A stretch of 64,000 nt of DNA, from positions 5,332,001 to 5,396,000 of the forward strand of contig NZ_CP110636.1 in NCBI RefSeq assembly GCF_026153355.1. Direction: 5' to 3'. Source of the DNA: Streptomyces endophytica. Lineage in GTDB: Bacteria; Actinomycetota; Actinomycetes; Streptomycetales; Streptomycetaceae. This document shows positions 1-8,855 of the stretch, piece after piece. How positions within the stretch are numbered: position 1 is the stretch's first letter; every line of letters begins with the position of its first letter. The notes beneath the pieces were generated by a model. The model saw nothing but the letters and a program-made list of their open reading frames with translations, made no database searches and was not told the DNA's origin. Position numbers and translations under genes: made by a program.

Positions 1-819
1 GGGGTGGCGCAGCAGGGCGAGGGTGCCGTTGCCGATCAGGTTGACGGTGGTTTCGTGGCCGGCGATGAGCAACAGCGTGCAGGTGGCCAGCAGTTCGTTC
101 TCGGTGAGGGTGTCACCGCCGTCGTGCACGCCGACCAGTGCCGACAGCAGGTCGTCACCCGGTGCGCGACGCCGCTCGACGACGAGTTCGCGCAGGTAGT
201 CGGTGAACTCCCGGCGGGCCTGCGCCTCTTGTTCGGCGGCGCCGGGCGGGAGGAGGAAGTCGGGGACCAGAGCACGCGCCACCGCGTGCGACCACATCAG
301 CATCCGGTGGCGGTCGGCATCGGGCACGCCGAGCAGTTCGCTGATCACCGCTACGGGCAGGGGCGTGGCGAGGCCCTCGATGAGGTCGACCGGCTCGGGC
401 GCGCGCTCCATGGCGGTGAACAGCTCGGCGGTGAGCTCCTCGATCCGCGGTGCCAGCAGCTCCACCCGGCGCCGGGTGAATGCCTGGGATACCAGGGAGC
501 GCAGCCGGGTGTGGCTGGGCGGATTGAGGCCCAGGAAGCCGCGCACGGGGCGGCCGTCGTCATCGACCAGCACTTCGAGCGCCGGGCGGGCCCGGCCGGC
601 GAAGCGGGGGTCGTCGGTTTCCGCGTGCCCGAACCGCCCGTCGCGCAGGACCGCGGCACAGTCCTCGTACCGGGTGAGCACGAAGAGCTGCTCGTCGAGG
701 CGCGCCAGCGGCGCCTGCGTGCGCCAGCGGGAGTAGAGCGGGTAGGGGTCGGCCTGATGACGCGGGTCGAGCAGGTCCTGGAGTGACGGCAGTGCGGCCG
801 TGGCGTCGACGTGGGTCAT
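1..819 (-). CDS. Cytochrome P450 (C-terminus beyond window edge)
   Basis: Haem-thiolate monooxygenase, soluble actinobacterial CYP type; substrate unknown. Starting at the ATG at 819, 273 residues are visible. An early PPSHTRLR segment (about residue 100) matches the C-helix heme-propionate motif of bacterial P450s, and AGHETT at 253-258 is the I-helix oxygen-activation motif. The ExxR motif and the Cys heme ligand lie off the left end, so activity cannot be judged. Its ATG overlaps the stop of the upstream TetR gene in an ATGA, so the two are translationally coupled and the repressor probably controls it. Family call is firm; role is not. Confidence 0.93.
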   Translation of the reverse strand, partial: MTHVDATAALPSLQDLLDPRHQADPYPLYSRWRTQAPLARLDEQLFVLTRYEDCAAVLRDGRFGHAETDDPRFAGRARPALEVLVDDDGRPVRGFLGLNPPSHTRLRSLVSQAFTRRRVELLAPRIEELTAELFTAMERAPEPVDLIEGLATPLPVAVISELLGVPDADRHRMLMWSHAVARALVPDFLLPPGAAEQEAQARREFTDYLRELVVERRRAPGDDLLSALVGVHDGGDTLTENELLATCTLLLIAGHETTVNLIGNGTLALLRHP

Positions 820-1616
820 CGGTTCTCCTCGTCGTGCTCGGGCGAGTTGGGGGGTGTCGGCTCGGCTGGTTGAGCCGGGATCGCGGGTGCGGTGGCCTCC
901 GCGACCGGGGTTCCGGGCGCGGTGGCCGCGGGACGCCGGGTATCGGCTGCGGTGGCCCCCGGGAGCGGGGTACCGGCCGCGGTGCCGTTGGCCGCGATGC
1001 CGGCGAACAGCCACCGCATCGCCTGGCCCAGCAGCTCGTCCGGCACGCTGGCCGGGTCGATCCGGCGCTGGCGCAGCAGCCCCTGGAAGAGCGCCATCGC
1101 GATGGTGGCGACCGCATCGGCGGACACGGTCGGCGGCGCCCCGATGTGCTCCAGCGCTGTGCCCATGAGGCTCGACAGCTCGGCCCGGGGCCCGCGCAGC
1201 TCCTCCGCCAGCGTTTCCAGCAGCGGGGGGTTGCGCACCGCGTAGAGCCAGAATTCGGCCTGGAGGGGAGCGAAGTCCGGGTCCTTGTCGGCGGCGTTCG
1301 CCAGCAGCCGGCCGAGCGCCGGGACCGGGTCGTCGCCGGTCTGCGCGTGGGCCACGATCTCGGTCGCCCGGGACACCTGCTCGCTCGCGCGTTCCTTGAG
1401 CAGCTCCACGAACAGCCGGTCCTTGCTGCCGAAGTTCGAGTAGACCGCGCCGATGGAGAATCCCGCCGCCTCGGCGATCTCCTCCACGGAGGCACCGGCG
1501 AACCCCTTGCGCGCGTACGTACGCGCCGCGGCATCGAGCAGCAGCCGTCTGGTGCGGGCCTTGGCCTCCGCCCTGGTCGGTCGGCGCTTCGGGGAGTGAT
1601 CGGCATCCGCACTCAT
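816..1616 (-). CDS. TetR-family transcriptional regulator
   Basis: DNA-binding repressor-type protein of 266 residues from the ATG at 1616. The N-terminal helix-turn-helix region (about residues 15-60) has the family pattern ending IGAVYSNFGSKDRLF. The ligand domain follows, and the last 50 or so residues are a low-complexity Ala/Pro/Thr tail. A GTG at 1625 is in frame but falls inside the putative -10 box, so the ATG at 1616 is preferred and the mRNA may be leaderless. The stop overlaps the P450 start by four bases, so it is probably the local autoregulator and P450 regulator. The ligand cannot be inferred. Confidence 0.9.
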   Translation of the reverse strand: MSADADHSPKRRPTRAEAKARTRRLLLDAAARTYARKGFAGASVEEIAEAAGFSIGAVYSNFGSKDRLFVELLKERASEQVSRATEIVAHAQTGDDPVPALGRLLANAADKDPDFAPLQAEFWLYAVRNPPLLETLAEELRGPRAELSSLMGTALEHIGAPPTVSADAVATIAMALFQGLLRQRRIDPASVPDELLGQAMRWLFAGIAANGTAAGTPLPGATAADTRRPAATAPGTPVAEATAPAIPAQPAEPTPPNSPEHDEENR

Positions 1617-1623
1617 GTCTTCC

Positions 1624-1664
1624 ACACTACGGATAGTGGTCGCTATGTCAATAGTCGCCGCTAT
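1624..1664 (-). promoter_or_regulatory. tetR promoter overlapping tandem ATAG-N6-CTAT operators
   Basis: On the minus strand TTGACA (1651-1646) and TAGTGT (1629-1624) are 16 bases apart, a good -35/-10 pair placing transcription start about at the ATG (1616). Two 14-base dyads ATAG-N6-CTAT lie at 1633-1646 and 1651-1664, 18 bases centre to centre and covering the -35 and spacer. Their position suits an autorepressor operator. The sites are seen directly; binding by the TetR protein is inferred. Confidence 0.6.
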
Positions 1665-1794
1665 CTCAAGGCCCGGTCATCGGTGCGGCGGGTCGCCGCC
1701 TGCTGGACGGGGAGGGGCATCTTCGACGCGGGCATGGCAGGCCCTCGCGGGGGCAAGCACGTCTCCACCGACGAAGCGGCCGCACAGGCCCACG

Positions 1795-1857
1795 AGTTCG
1801 TCACGGGGGCAGACCCACAGTTCGTCACGGGGACAGACCCAACAGTTCGTCACGGGG
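1795..1857. repeat. Three direct repeats of a 24-25 base unit
   Basis: AGTTCGTCACGGGG occurs identically at 1795-1808, 1819-1832 and 1844-1857, with similar CAGACCCA spacers between copies (periods 24 and 25). They lie about 90 bases upstream of the AAA ATPase gene. They may be iterated regulator sites or a microduplication; the rest of 1665-1945 shows no gene. Confidence 0.65.
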
Positions 1858-1945
1858 GAGGATCCGGCGGCCACGTACAAGCCCTGACACCGGTTCAGCC
1901 AGGCCACTCGCCGGCCGCGCGCACGGGCTCCGTAAAGTGTGGGCC

Positions 1946-3275
1946 ATGTCGGCGGAATCCCCCCTCATACAGAGCATGCGTTCGGCCGTTGCCGCGGCGC
2001 CCGATGACGTACCCCTGCGGCTGCACCTCGCCGAGTTGCTGCTGACCTCGGGGCTCGGCGACGCCGCGGTGGGCGAGTTGGCGGTGGCACTGCAGCACGC
2101 GCCCACCGACCCCCAGGCACGGGAGTTGATGATCCGGGCCGTCACCGGCACTTCGGCACCCGAGCCCCGCGAGGCCGCGCTTCCGTCGACACCACAGCCT
2201 CCGGCACCGCAGCCCCCGGCACCCGAGCACCCGGCCGGCCCCCCGGCCCCGGCCTCCGGTCCCACCCCGGCCTCCGGTCCCCGCTTCGACTGGAAGGCCG
2301 CCGAGGACCAGGTCGGTGATGCCGTGCCGCCGCGGTTCGTGGAGGCACCGCTCAGCGTCGACGGCAGCGGTGATCCCGGGGAGGCGGCCGCCTGGGACGT
2401 GGAGCGGCCGGGAACCGTCCGGCTCGCCGACGTGGGCGGCATGCAGCAGGTCAAGGAGCGGCTGGAGGCGGCCTTCCTGGCGCCGTTGCGCAATCCGGAG
2501 CTGCGCCGTCTGTACGGCAAGAGTCTGCGCGGCGGACTCCTGCTGTACGGGCCGCCCGGCTGCGGCAAGACCTTCATCGCGCGGGCCGTCGCCGGTGAGC
2601 TCGGGGCGAGCTTCCTGTCCGTGTCGGTCAACGATGTGCTCGACATGTGGATCGGCAACTCCGAGCGCAATATGCACGAGCTGTTCCAGACGGCCCGCCG
2701 CCAGGCCCCGTGCGTGGTCTTCCTGGACGAACTCGACGCGCTCGGCGGCAAGCGCAGCCGTACGCAGAGCGCCGGTATGCGCAACACCGTCAACCAGCTG
2801 CTGACCGAGCTGGACGGCGTCGAGGCGGAGGCGAACGAGGGCGTGTTCGTGCTCGCCGCCACCAACGTGCCCTGGGACGTGGACATCGCCCTGCGCCGGC
2901 CCGGCCGGCTGGACCGGACGTTGCTGGTGCTGCCGCCCGACGCGCCGGCCCGGGAGGCGATCCTCCGCTACCACCTGCGGGAGCGGCCCATCGAGAACGT
3001 CGACCTCGGCAAGCTCGTCAAGGCCACGGACGGCCTGTCCGGCGCCGATCTGGCCCATGTCTGCGAGGCGGCGGCCGAGCACGCGCTGCTGGACTCGGCG
3101 CGTACCGGGACCGTACGCATGATCGGGATGGCGGACCTGCTGGCCGCGGCGGGGCAGATCGCGCCGTCGACCGAGCCGTGGTTTCGCGGCCGCCCGCAAT
3201 GTGGCGATGTACGCGAACGACGGTGGCATGTATGACGACCTGGTGGCCTATCTGAAGAAGAGGCGCAAGCTGTGA
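1946..3275 (+). CDS. AAA+ ATPase with TPR-like N-terminus (frameshift near its 3' end)
   Basis: ATP-dependent remodelling ATPase of the Cdc48/Vps4-like AAA group. A helical TPR-like segment (about residues 10-65) and a Pro/Ala linker precede the AAA module, with Walker A GPPGCGKT at 202-209 and Walker B VVFLDELDAL at about 257-266, then a sensor-2 helical domain. At 3182-3184 the codon run TGG TTTC carries one base too many: removing one T gives a natural tail (AARNVAMYAN...YLKKRRKL) ending at TGA 3275, four bases into the next gene. Uncorrected, the frame ends at 3235. ATG 1946 is preferred over an in-frame GTG at 1937 that has no ribosome site. Substrate unknown; probably works with the TPR membrane protein. 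Confidence 0.88.
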
Positions 3276-4399
3276 CCACAGTGCATCCGGCGGTCGAGAA
3301 GGCCCAGGCCCTCATCGATTTCGACCGCTACGACCAGGCCCTGGCCCTGCTCGCGCAGCACCTCGCCGAGAACCCCGACGACACCGGCGCCTGGATCAAG
3401 ATCGGCTACTGCCATCTCAACACCCAGCAGCCGGAACGCGCCCTGGACGCCGCTGACGAGGCGCTCAAGCTGGCGCCCGGGGACTTCGGCGGGCTCATCC
3501 TGCGTGCCCGGGCGCTGACCCGGATACCCGACAGGGCCTGGCGCGAGGCGGAACCCGTACTGCACGAGGCGGTCCGGGCCGACCCGCACCACTGGCTCGG
3601 CTACGCGATGCTCGCCGACGCCGTGAGCCGGATGTCCATGGTCCGGCACGTCCGGGCGACCGGCGCCCGGGAACTCAGGCACGAGGAGATGGCCGAGGTC
3701 CTGCGGGAGGCGGCCGGCCTGGCCAGGGAGGCGCTGCGGCTGGGCCCCGAGGAGGTCTACGCCCACGAAGTCGCCCAGCAGATCGCCGACTTCTCGGGCG
3801 ACCGGACGCTCGCCGAGCAGCTCAACCGCGCCATCCTCCGGATCGACCCGACCCACGCCGAGGCCCTGGCCCGGCAGACCCGGAAGGCCGCCGAGGCCCC
3901 GGGCGTCCGGGCCGCCGAGGCCGCCGACCTGTACGCCGGCGGGCTCGCCGCCGTACCGGACTCGGCCGAGCTGCAGCGCGGTCTGGACCGGGCGACGTAC
4001 CGCATGCTGCGCGGGGTGCGGTGGCTCGCCCTGCTCTGCGTCGGCCTCGCGGGGGCGATGGTGGACCTGTTCGCCGTCGACGGCGAGGTGCAGCGGCAGT
4101 TGCCGCTGCCGCTCGGCCAGCGCCTGTGGTACCTCGTGCCGATGACCGCCATCTGGCTCGTCGGCGGACTGCTGCGCTACCGGCGGCGGCGCGCCGGCGT
4201 CCGGCTCAACGTGCGGTCACTGATCCACCGCCACGGATGGTCCCGCGTCGTGGTGGCCCAGGCGGCCTGGGCCGTGCTGTGCGCCCTGTTGATCGCCGAA
4301 ATCCCCTGGACCGAACGGTCGTTGCCGCAGGTGCTGTTCTGGGCAGGACTGGTGCCGACGTTCGCCACGGTCTGGTTCGACCGGCCCAGGACCCGCTGA
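3272..4399 (+). CDS. TPR-repeat membrane protein
   Basis: 375 residues from a GTG embedded in the stop of the restored AAA frame (GTGA overlap). The first 240 or so residues are TPR-like helical pairs, for example the stretch around ALDAADEALKLAPGDF. Four hydrophobic segments follow at roughly 250-266, 285-302, 325-341 and 350-367. TPR scaffolds bind protein partners; tight coupling suggests this one presents clients to, or anchors, the AAA ATPase at the membrane. That functional link is inference from gene order. Confidence 0.82.
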   Translation: MTTVHPAVEKAQALIDFDRYDQALALLAQHLAENPDDTGAWIKIGYCHLNTQQPERALDAADEALKLAPGDFGGLILRARALTRIPDRAWREAEPVLHEAVRADPHHWLGYAMLADAVSRMSMVRHVRATGARELRHEEMAEVLREAAGLAREALRLGPEEVYAHEVAQQIADFSGDRTLAEQLNRAILRIDPTHAEALARQTRKAAEAPGVRAAEAADLYAGGLAAVPDSAELQRGLDRATYRMLRGVRWLALLCVGLAGAMVDLFAVDGEVQRQLPLPLGQRLWYLVPMTAIWLVGGLLRYRRRRAGVRLNVRSLIHRHGWSRVVVAQAAWAVLCALLIAEIPWTERSLPQVLFWAGLVPTFATVWFDRPRTR

Positions 4400-4423
4400 C
4401 GCCACGGCGGCCTGCGCTGCTGA

Positions 4424-4444
4424 GCGGCCCGGCGCTCCGGCCGC
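4424..4444. terminator. Hairpin between convergent genes
   Basis: GCGGCC (4424-4429) pairs with GGCCGC (4439-4444) around a nine-base loop, in the 51-base gap between the TPR gene and the convergent response regulator. No T-tract follows, as is usual in Streptomyces. Likely a shared terminator. Confidence 0.4.
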
Positions 4445-4450
4445 CGCGGC

Positions 4451-5122
4451 TCAGTAGCCCGCCGGCCGCACCAGCCCCGTCTCGTAGGCGAAGACCGCGG
4501 CCTGCGTCCGGTCGCGCAGGCCCAGTTTGGTCAGGATGCGGCCCACATGGCTCTTGACCGTCTGTTCCGCCACGACCAGGCGCTCGGCTATCTCGCCGTT
4601 CGACAGTCCCTGGGCGATCAGGGACAGCACCTCGGTCTCCCGCTCGGTCAGATCGCCGGCCCGGGCCTTGAGCGGGGCCCGCGTGGTGCGGGTGACGCGG
4701 GAGAACTCGGTGATGAGCCGCTTGGTGATGTTCGGGGCGAGCAGCGCGTCGCCGGACGCCACCACCCTTACGGCGTAGGCGAGTTCGGCCGCCGAGGCGT
4801 CCTTCAGCAGGAACCCGGAGGCACCGGCGCGCAACGCCTCGTACACGTACTCGTCGAGGTCGAAGGTGGTCAGCACCAGGACCTTGACGGTGGCGCCGGC
4901 GGGTGTGGTGATCCGGCGGGTCGCCTCGATACCGTCGAGCCGGGGCATCCGGACGTCCATCAGGACGACGTCCGGGGCGAGTTCGGCGATCTTGTCGAGG
5001 GCGTCGAGGCCGTCCACTGCCTGGCCGACCACCTCGATCCCCGGCTCCGCGTTGAGCAGCACCGTGAAGCCCTGACGGACCATCACCTGGTCGTCGGCGA
5101 TGAGCACGCGAATGGTCGTCAC
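4451..5122 (-). CDS. NarL/LuxR-type response regulator
   Basis: 223-residue two-component regulator. The receiver domain (1-120) has the DD pair in LIADDQ, the phospho-acceptor Asp in DVVLMDVRMP and the conserved Lys in FLLKDAS. A LuxR helix-turn-helix occupies about 155-215 (LTEREVEVLSLIAQG-like start, TVKSHVGRIL recognition region). The GTG start at 5122 overlaps the kinase stop in a GTGA, so kinase and regulator are coupled and should be cognate partners. Regulated genes unknown; the acyltransferase heading the operon is one candidate. Confidence 0.95.
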   Translation of the reverse strand: MTTIRVLIADDQVMVRQGFTVLLNAEPGIEVVGQAVDGLDALDKIAELAPDVVLMDVRMPRLDGIEATRRITTPAGATVKVLVLTTFDLDEYVYEALRAGASGFLLKDASAAELAYAVRVVASGDALLAPNITKRLITEFSRVTRTTRAPLKARAGDLTERETEVLSLIAQGLSNGEIAERLVVAEQTVKSHVGRILTKLGLRDRTQAAVFAYETGLVRPAGY

Positions 5123-6498
5123 GGAATGTCCTTTGCGGGAGCCGGAGCGAGGGTCGGAAGGGTGGTGGTGGGCCGGCCGGCGTGGGCGGGAAGGTACGCG
5201 GTGACTTCGTAACCGCCGTCTGGCGCAGGGCCGGTGGCCAGCTCGCCGCCGAGCATGGCGGTCCGTTCGCGCATCCCGAGCAGCCCGTGCCCGGAACCCG
5301 GCGAACGCGGGACGGGCCCGGTCGGCGCGGAGTTGGTGATCCGCAGGGTGAGTCCCTCGTGGTGGTGGCCGAGGGTCACCCGCACCGCCGCGCCCGGCGC
5401 ATGCCGCATCGCGTTGCTCAGCGCCTCCTGCACGATGCGGTAGGCCGACAGCTCCACTCCGGGGGCGAGCGGCCGCGGTGTGCCCATCGACTCGGCGGTG
5501 ACCTCGACCCCGGCGTCGCGCACCTTGCCGATCAGTTCGTCCAGTCGGTCGAGGGTGGGCTGCGGGGCGCGCCGGGCCCCGTGGGCCAGAGCCTCCTCGG
5601 AGCGCAACACGCCCAGGACACGCCGCAGTTCGGCCAGCGCCTCGACGGCGTTCTCCCGGATGCCCGCGAGGTTCTCCCGCAGCTCGTCCGACGGGTTCTC
5701 GACCAGGTGCGGGGCGACCTGTGCCTGGATGGAGATGACGGACATGTGGTGGGCGACCACGTCGTGCAGCTCGCGCGCGATCCGGCTGCGCTCTTCCAGA
5801 AGGGTGCGCCGGGCCCGCTCCTCGGCGGTGAGCACCTCCTGTTCGGCGAGTTCGGCCCGGGCCACCCAGCGGCCGCGCAGCGCGGCGCCGACCACCACCG
5901 CGGTGATCAGGACCGGTACCGCGCGACCGACGTCGAAGTTGTGCGGCCGGGTGACGAAGGCGGCGCAGGCCACCCCCGCCACGAGGGTGATCACCAGCGC
6001 TTCGACCGCCACCCGGAGCCGGTGCCGGAACGCCAGCAGCAGCAACACCCCGCTCTGCGCGGTGATCCCCTCGGCCGTCCACGGGAACACCACGTCCGGG
6101 TCGACGCCCGCCTCGGAGACCCGCGCCACGACGACCATGATGAGGGTCACCACCCACCAGGCGGGCACCGGACGGACCATCGCGACGACGAGCGCCACCG
6201 CCTCGCCCCCACCGAACAGCAGGGCGTAGGCGCCGTCCATCCCTTGCCAGCCGTGGAGCGTATCCACGGCGGACACGGCCAGGAACGCCGCGGTCAGCAC
6301 CCACAGCGTCCCGAACGCCGGCAGCCAGTCCAGCCAGCTGGGCCCCGGCAGACGCGGCAGCGGCGCGCCCCGCGTCGTGCACAGGTCCTCGCGCAGCGTC
6401 CGCGGCAGCCGCCGCAGCGCCCGTAGTCGCAGCAGCACCCCGAGCAGCGGCCGCCGGCCGCGCCATCCCCCCGTCCTCACGGACGTCACCTTAGACAC
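5119..6498 (-). CDS. Sensor histidine kinase (HisKA_3 type)
   Basis: 459 residues from the GTG at 6498, which has a GGAGGA ribosome site a few bases upstream. The N-terminal half is hydrophobic (several membrane spans, about 45-190). The dimerization helix has the phosphorylated His in ELHDVVAHHMS (His about 245), and an HATPase_c domain with GHGLLGMRER ends the protein. This is the DesK/NarX-like class that pairs with NarL-type regulators. It overlaps the acyltransferase by eight bases upstream and the regulator by four downstream. The signal is unknown. Confidence 0.94.
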   Translation of the reverse strand: MSKVTSVRTGGWRGRRPLLGVLLRLRALRRLPRTLREDLCTTRGAPLPRLPGPSWLDWLPAFGTLWVLTAAFLAVSAVDTLHGWQGMDGAYALLFGGGEAVALVVAMVRPVPAWWVVTLIMVVVARVSEAGVDPDVVFPWTAEGITAQSGVLLLLAFRHRLRVAVEALVITLVAGVACAAFVTRPHNFDVGRAVPVLITAVVVGAALRGRWVARAELAEQEVLTAEERARRTLLEERSRIARELHDVVAHHMSVISIQAQVAPHLVENPSDELRENLAGIRENAVEALAELRRVLGVLRSEEALAHGARRAPQPTLDRLDELIGKVRDAGVEVTAESMGTPRPLAPGVELSAYRIVQEALSNAMRHAPGAAVRVTLGHHHEGLTLRITNSAPTGPVPRSPGSGHGLLGMRERTAMLGGELATGPAPDGGYEVTAYLPAHAGRPTTTLPTLAPAPAKDIP

Positions 6499-7720
6499 GC
6501 CGGTCCTCCGCCACCGCGGCGGGTGGGCACTCCCCCGACGGAACGGGTGGCCGCTCGCGTACGACCCGGCCGCCGCCGCGGCGCTTCCGCCGCCCCTGCT
6601 CGTACGGGTGGAACGCCGCCCAGCACACGCCCAGCGCCCCCGCGAACACCGGCAGCCAGCCCAGCCGGGCCAGCACCCAGCCGGCCCCGTCGGGCATCGT
6701 GTGCAGGCCGGGCAGCGGGTCACCGGCGAGCAGTCCGATCGCCGTCACCGCCATCATCGCGGTCTGGTGCCACAGGAAGACCGTCATGGCCGAGAGGTTC
6801 ATCAGCGCCACCGCCGCCCAGAGCGCCGGGCGGCGCAGCGCCCGCCGCAGCGGCCCGATGAGCAGCAGGGCCGCCCCGCACTGGGCCAGTCCGAAGGTGA
6901 CGGCGGCGAGGGTGGGTGGGTTGAGGTTGGAGATCGCGGCACCTGGCACCCCGACCATCGACGCCGGATAGCCGCCCCACGCGACGAGCCCGGCAGTGAC
7001 GGCGGCCCCGCCGACCAGCAGCACCCACCCGGTCGTACGGTCCCGCAGCCCGCCCCGCGCCCAGGCCGCCCCCAGGCAGTACGGGACCAGCCACCCCGCG
7101 GCCACATTGAGCCACCCGAGCCACCCGGGCCCGCCCAGGCCGAACCGGACCAGATCGACATGCAGCACGACGGCCAGCGGCCACAGCGGGTGCAGCCGGG
7201 CGACCAGCGGTGTCACGGCCGTCAACGCGGTGAAGACCAGCAGGAACCACAGCGGCGACAGCACCAGCTTGCCCAGCGTGTACACGGTCTCCAGCCGCAC
7301 CCCGGAGGCGAGCAGCGCAACGATCACCAGGCTCCACACCACCAGTACCGCCGCGACCGGCCGGAACAGCCGGGACAGCCGGGCGCCGAGCCACCGCCCG
7401 TACGACTCGCCGCGGGCCCGGGCCGCGGCGTAACTGTGCGCACCCACCTGCCCGCCCACCAGGAAGAACACCGCCAGGGTCTGGAACACCCAGGAGACCG
7501 GGGTGAGTTGGGGCAGGAAGTGCAACGGGCTGACGGCACGCACCGTACCGCTGTCGGCGACCAGGGCGGTCACCGTCCAGTGCCCGAGCACGACCCCGAG
7601 GATGGCGAGGGCGCGCAGGGCGTCGACGGTCCGGTCACGGCCGACCGGGGTCGCCGCGTCGATCCGCCGGACGAGGTGGCGCGGGGCGGTGGTGGCCCGC
7701 CGGACGGCCTCACGCAGCAC
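6491..7720 (-). CDS. Acyltransferase 3 family integral membrane protein
   Basis: 409-residue O-acyltransferase-like protein with about ten membrane spans. The N-terminal DRTVDALRALAILGVVLGHW resembles the acyltransferase-3 opening segment with its catalytic His at the end of span one; the MFLWHQT-like segment near the C-terminus also fits. GTG 7720 follows GGGAGG by eight bases and lies 11 bases inside the end of the hydrolase gene. The stop overlaps the kinase start by eight bases, giving an acyltransferase-kinase-regulator operon. Family members acylate sugars, lipids or antibiotics; the acceptor here is unknown. Confidence 0.85.
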   Translation of the reverse strand: MLREAVRRATTAPRHLVRRIDAATPVGRDRTVDALRALAILGVVLGHWTVTALVADSGTVRAVSPLHFLPQLTPVSWVFQTLAVFFLVGGQVGAHSYAAARARGESYGRWLGARLSRLFRPVAAVLVVWSLVIVALLASGVRLETVYTLGKLVLSPLWFLLVFTALTAVTPLVARLHPLWPLAVVLHVDLVRFGLGGPGWLGWLNVAAGWLVPYCLGAAWARGGLRDRTTGWVLLVGGAAVTAGLVAWGGYPASMVGVPGAAISNLNPPTLAAVTFGLAQCGAALLLIGPLRRALRRPALWAAVALMNLSAMTVFLWHQTAMMAVTAIGLLAGDPLPGLHTMPDGAGWVLARLGWLPVFAGALGVCWAAFHPYEQGRRKRRGGGRVVRERPPVPSGECPPAAVAEDRRV

Positions 7721-8684
7721 GGCGGACCCTCCCGACCGGGGCCTGCCCGTCGACGATCCGCGCGAGATTCGCCAGGGACAGCGAACCGGGTTTGAGGTAG
7801 TCGCTGTGCCCGCCCGCACCCGCCGCGAACACCCGGGCGCCGAACCCACGCGAGACCGGGTCGGCACCCAACCCAACGGTGGCGAAGGGGAGTTGGAGCT
7901 TCCCGTGCGGCACTTCCGCCACCCAGTCGTCGTCCCCGCGGCCGGCCCACACCCTCGCCCGCGTGTGCAGCCCGGCCACGCTGTCGGCCCCGGTGCCCGG
8001 ACTGCCGTACAGCACGATGTCCCCCACCGCCAGCCCGCCGCGGCCCGGCCGCACACCACCGACCCGTACGAGTGGCACAGCACGGTGATCCGCACTCCCG
8101 CACCCACCGCCGACCTCAACCCGGCCACGAAGGACCGGAGTTGCGGTGCCGCGGCGATCGCACGCGCCGGCGAGACCACATCGACGCTCACCGTTGCCGG
8201 TGTCCGGTATCCCAGCCACGCGATGACGGCCGCCCGGCCGCCCAACTGCCGCCGCAGCGCCGCCGCACCGGCCCGCAGTCGTCCGTACGTGTCGAGACCG
8301 GTGTCGGAGCCCGGCACCAGCACGGCGATCCGCCCGGCCCGTGCCAGATCGCCGAACACCTCGACGGTACGGCCCCCGTCGCGGCCGTCGAAGGCGAGGA
8401 ACTGCCGTGCGGGCGAGGCCATGGCCCGCAGCGCGGCGGCCCGCGCCAGGTCGCCGTGGCCGGCGGCCATCCGCTCCGCCGCCCGGATCCCGGCTCGGTT
8501 GTCGGCGTACCGCCCGGCGAGCGCCCCGGCGGTGGCCGCCCGCAACGGCGCGAGCGGGGCCGGCACCGGCGCCGGAACGGCCGAGGGCGCGCGCCGCACC
8601 GGAAACGGGCACCGCCACGGCGGAGGCGACGAGAACGGCGAGCAGGGTGCGCAGCGGACGTCTGGTGCGCGGGCGGGACGCCAT
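7710..8684 (-). CDS. Secreted alpha/beta hydrolase (DUF1023-like), two compensating frameshifts
   Basis: Predicted exported serine hydrolase of about 324 residues. The start at ATG 8684 gives an Arg-rich N-terminus, a hydrophobic core and an Ala-rich cleavage region. The middle matches the actinobacterial alpha/beta-hydrolase group with VLVPGSDTGLDTYGR and a nucleophile elbow CHSYGS. The frame changes near 8590 (one base too many in the GCGCGCCC region) and returns near 8033 (one base too few). The restored protein runs through GLAVGDIVLYGSPGTGAD to the stop at 7710. Two opposite indels suggest sequence error. Substrate unknown. Confidence 0.75.
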   Translation of the reverse strand: MASRPRTRRPLRTLLAVLVASAVAVPVSGAARALGRSGAGAGPARAVAGGHRRGARRAVRRQPSRDPGGGADGRRPRRPGAGRRAAGHGLARTAVPRLRRPRRGPYRRGVRRSGTGRADRRAGAGLRHRSRHVRTTAGRCGGAAAAVGRPGGRHRVAGIPDTGNGERRCGLAGACDRRGTATPVLRGRVEVGGGCGSADHRAVPLVRVGGVRPGRGGLAVGDIVLYGSPGTGADSVAGLHTRARVWAGRGDDDWVAEVPHGKLQLPFATVGLGADPVSRGFGARVFAAGAGGHSDYLKPGSLSLANLARIVDGQAPVGRVRRAA

Positions 8685-8698
8685 GATGGTGATCGATC

Positions 8699-8729
8699 CT
8701 TCCGTACCGGAAGCCGGTCGTACTTCCGG
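8699..8729. repeat. Inverted repeats upstream of the hydrolase
   Basis: CTTCCG-TAC-CGGAAG (8699-8713) is followed by a further CTTCCGG (8723-8729), so three half-sites alternate orientation just upstream of the hydrolase start. A regulator site is possible; nothing identifies the protein. Confidence 0.35.
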
Positions 8730-8855
8730 TCACAGAAGCTATGGATCAGCCCTTTTGCCCCGCGTCCCGCTGGGGAGCGCATGCACCGACTGGCTCTCAG
8801 GTAGGGGAGGTACATGACTGCCGGTGAGGGGCGATCCAGCCGCGGCACTCGGCCC

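Noticed and set aside
1..2045. Long open frames on the plus strand opposite the P450 and TetR genes
   Set aside because: They are Arg/Pro/Gly-rich mirror images of GC-rich coding DNA with no family signature; the minus-strand products carry clear motifs.
6491..8848. One 785-residue protein joining an alpha/beta hydrolase to an acyltransferase
   Set aside because: The two parts come from different genes; frame changes at about 8590 and 8033 and the GTG at 7720 separate them.
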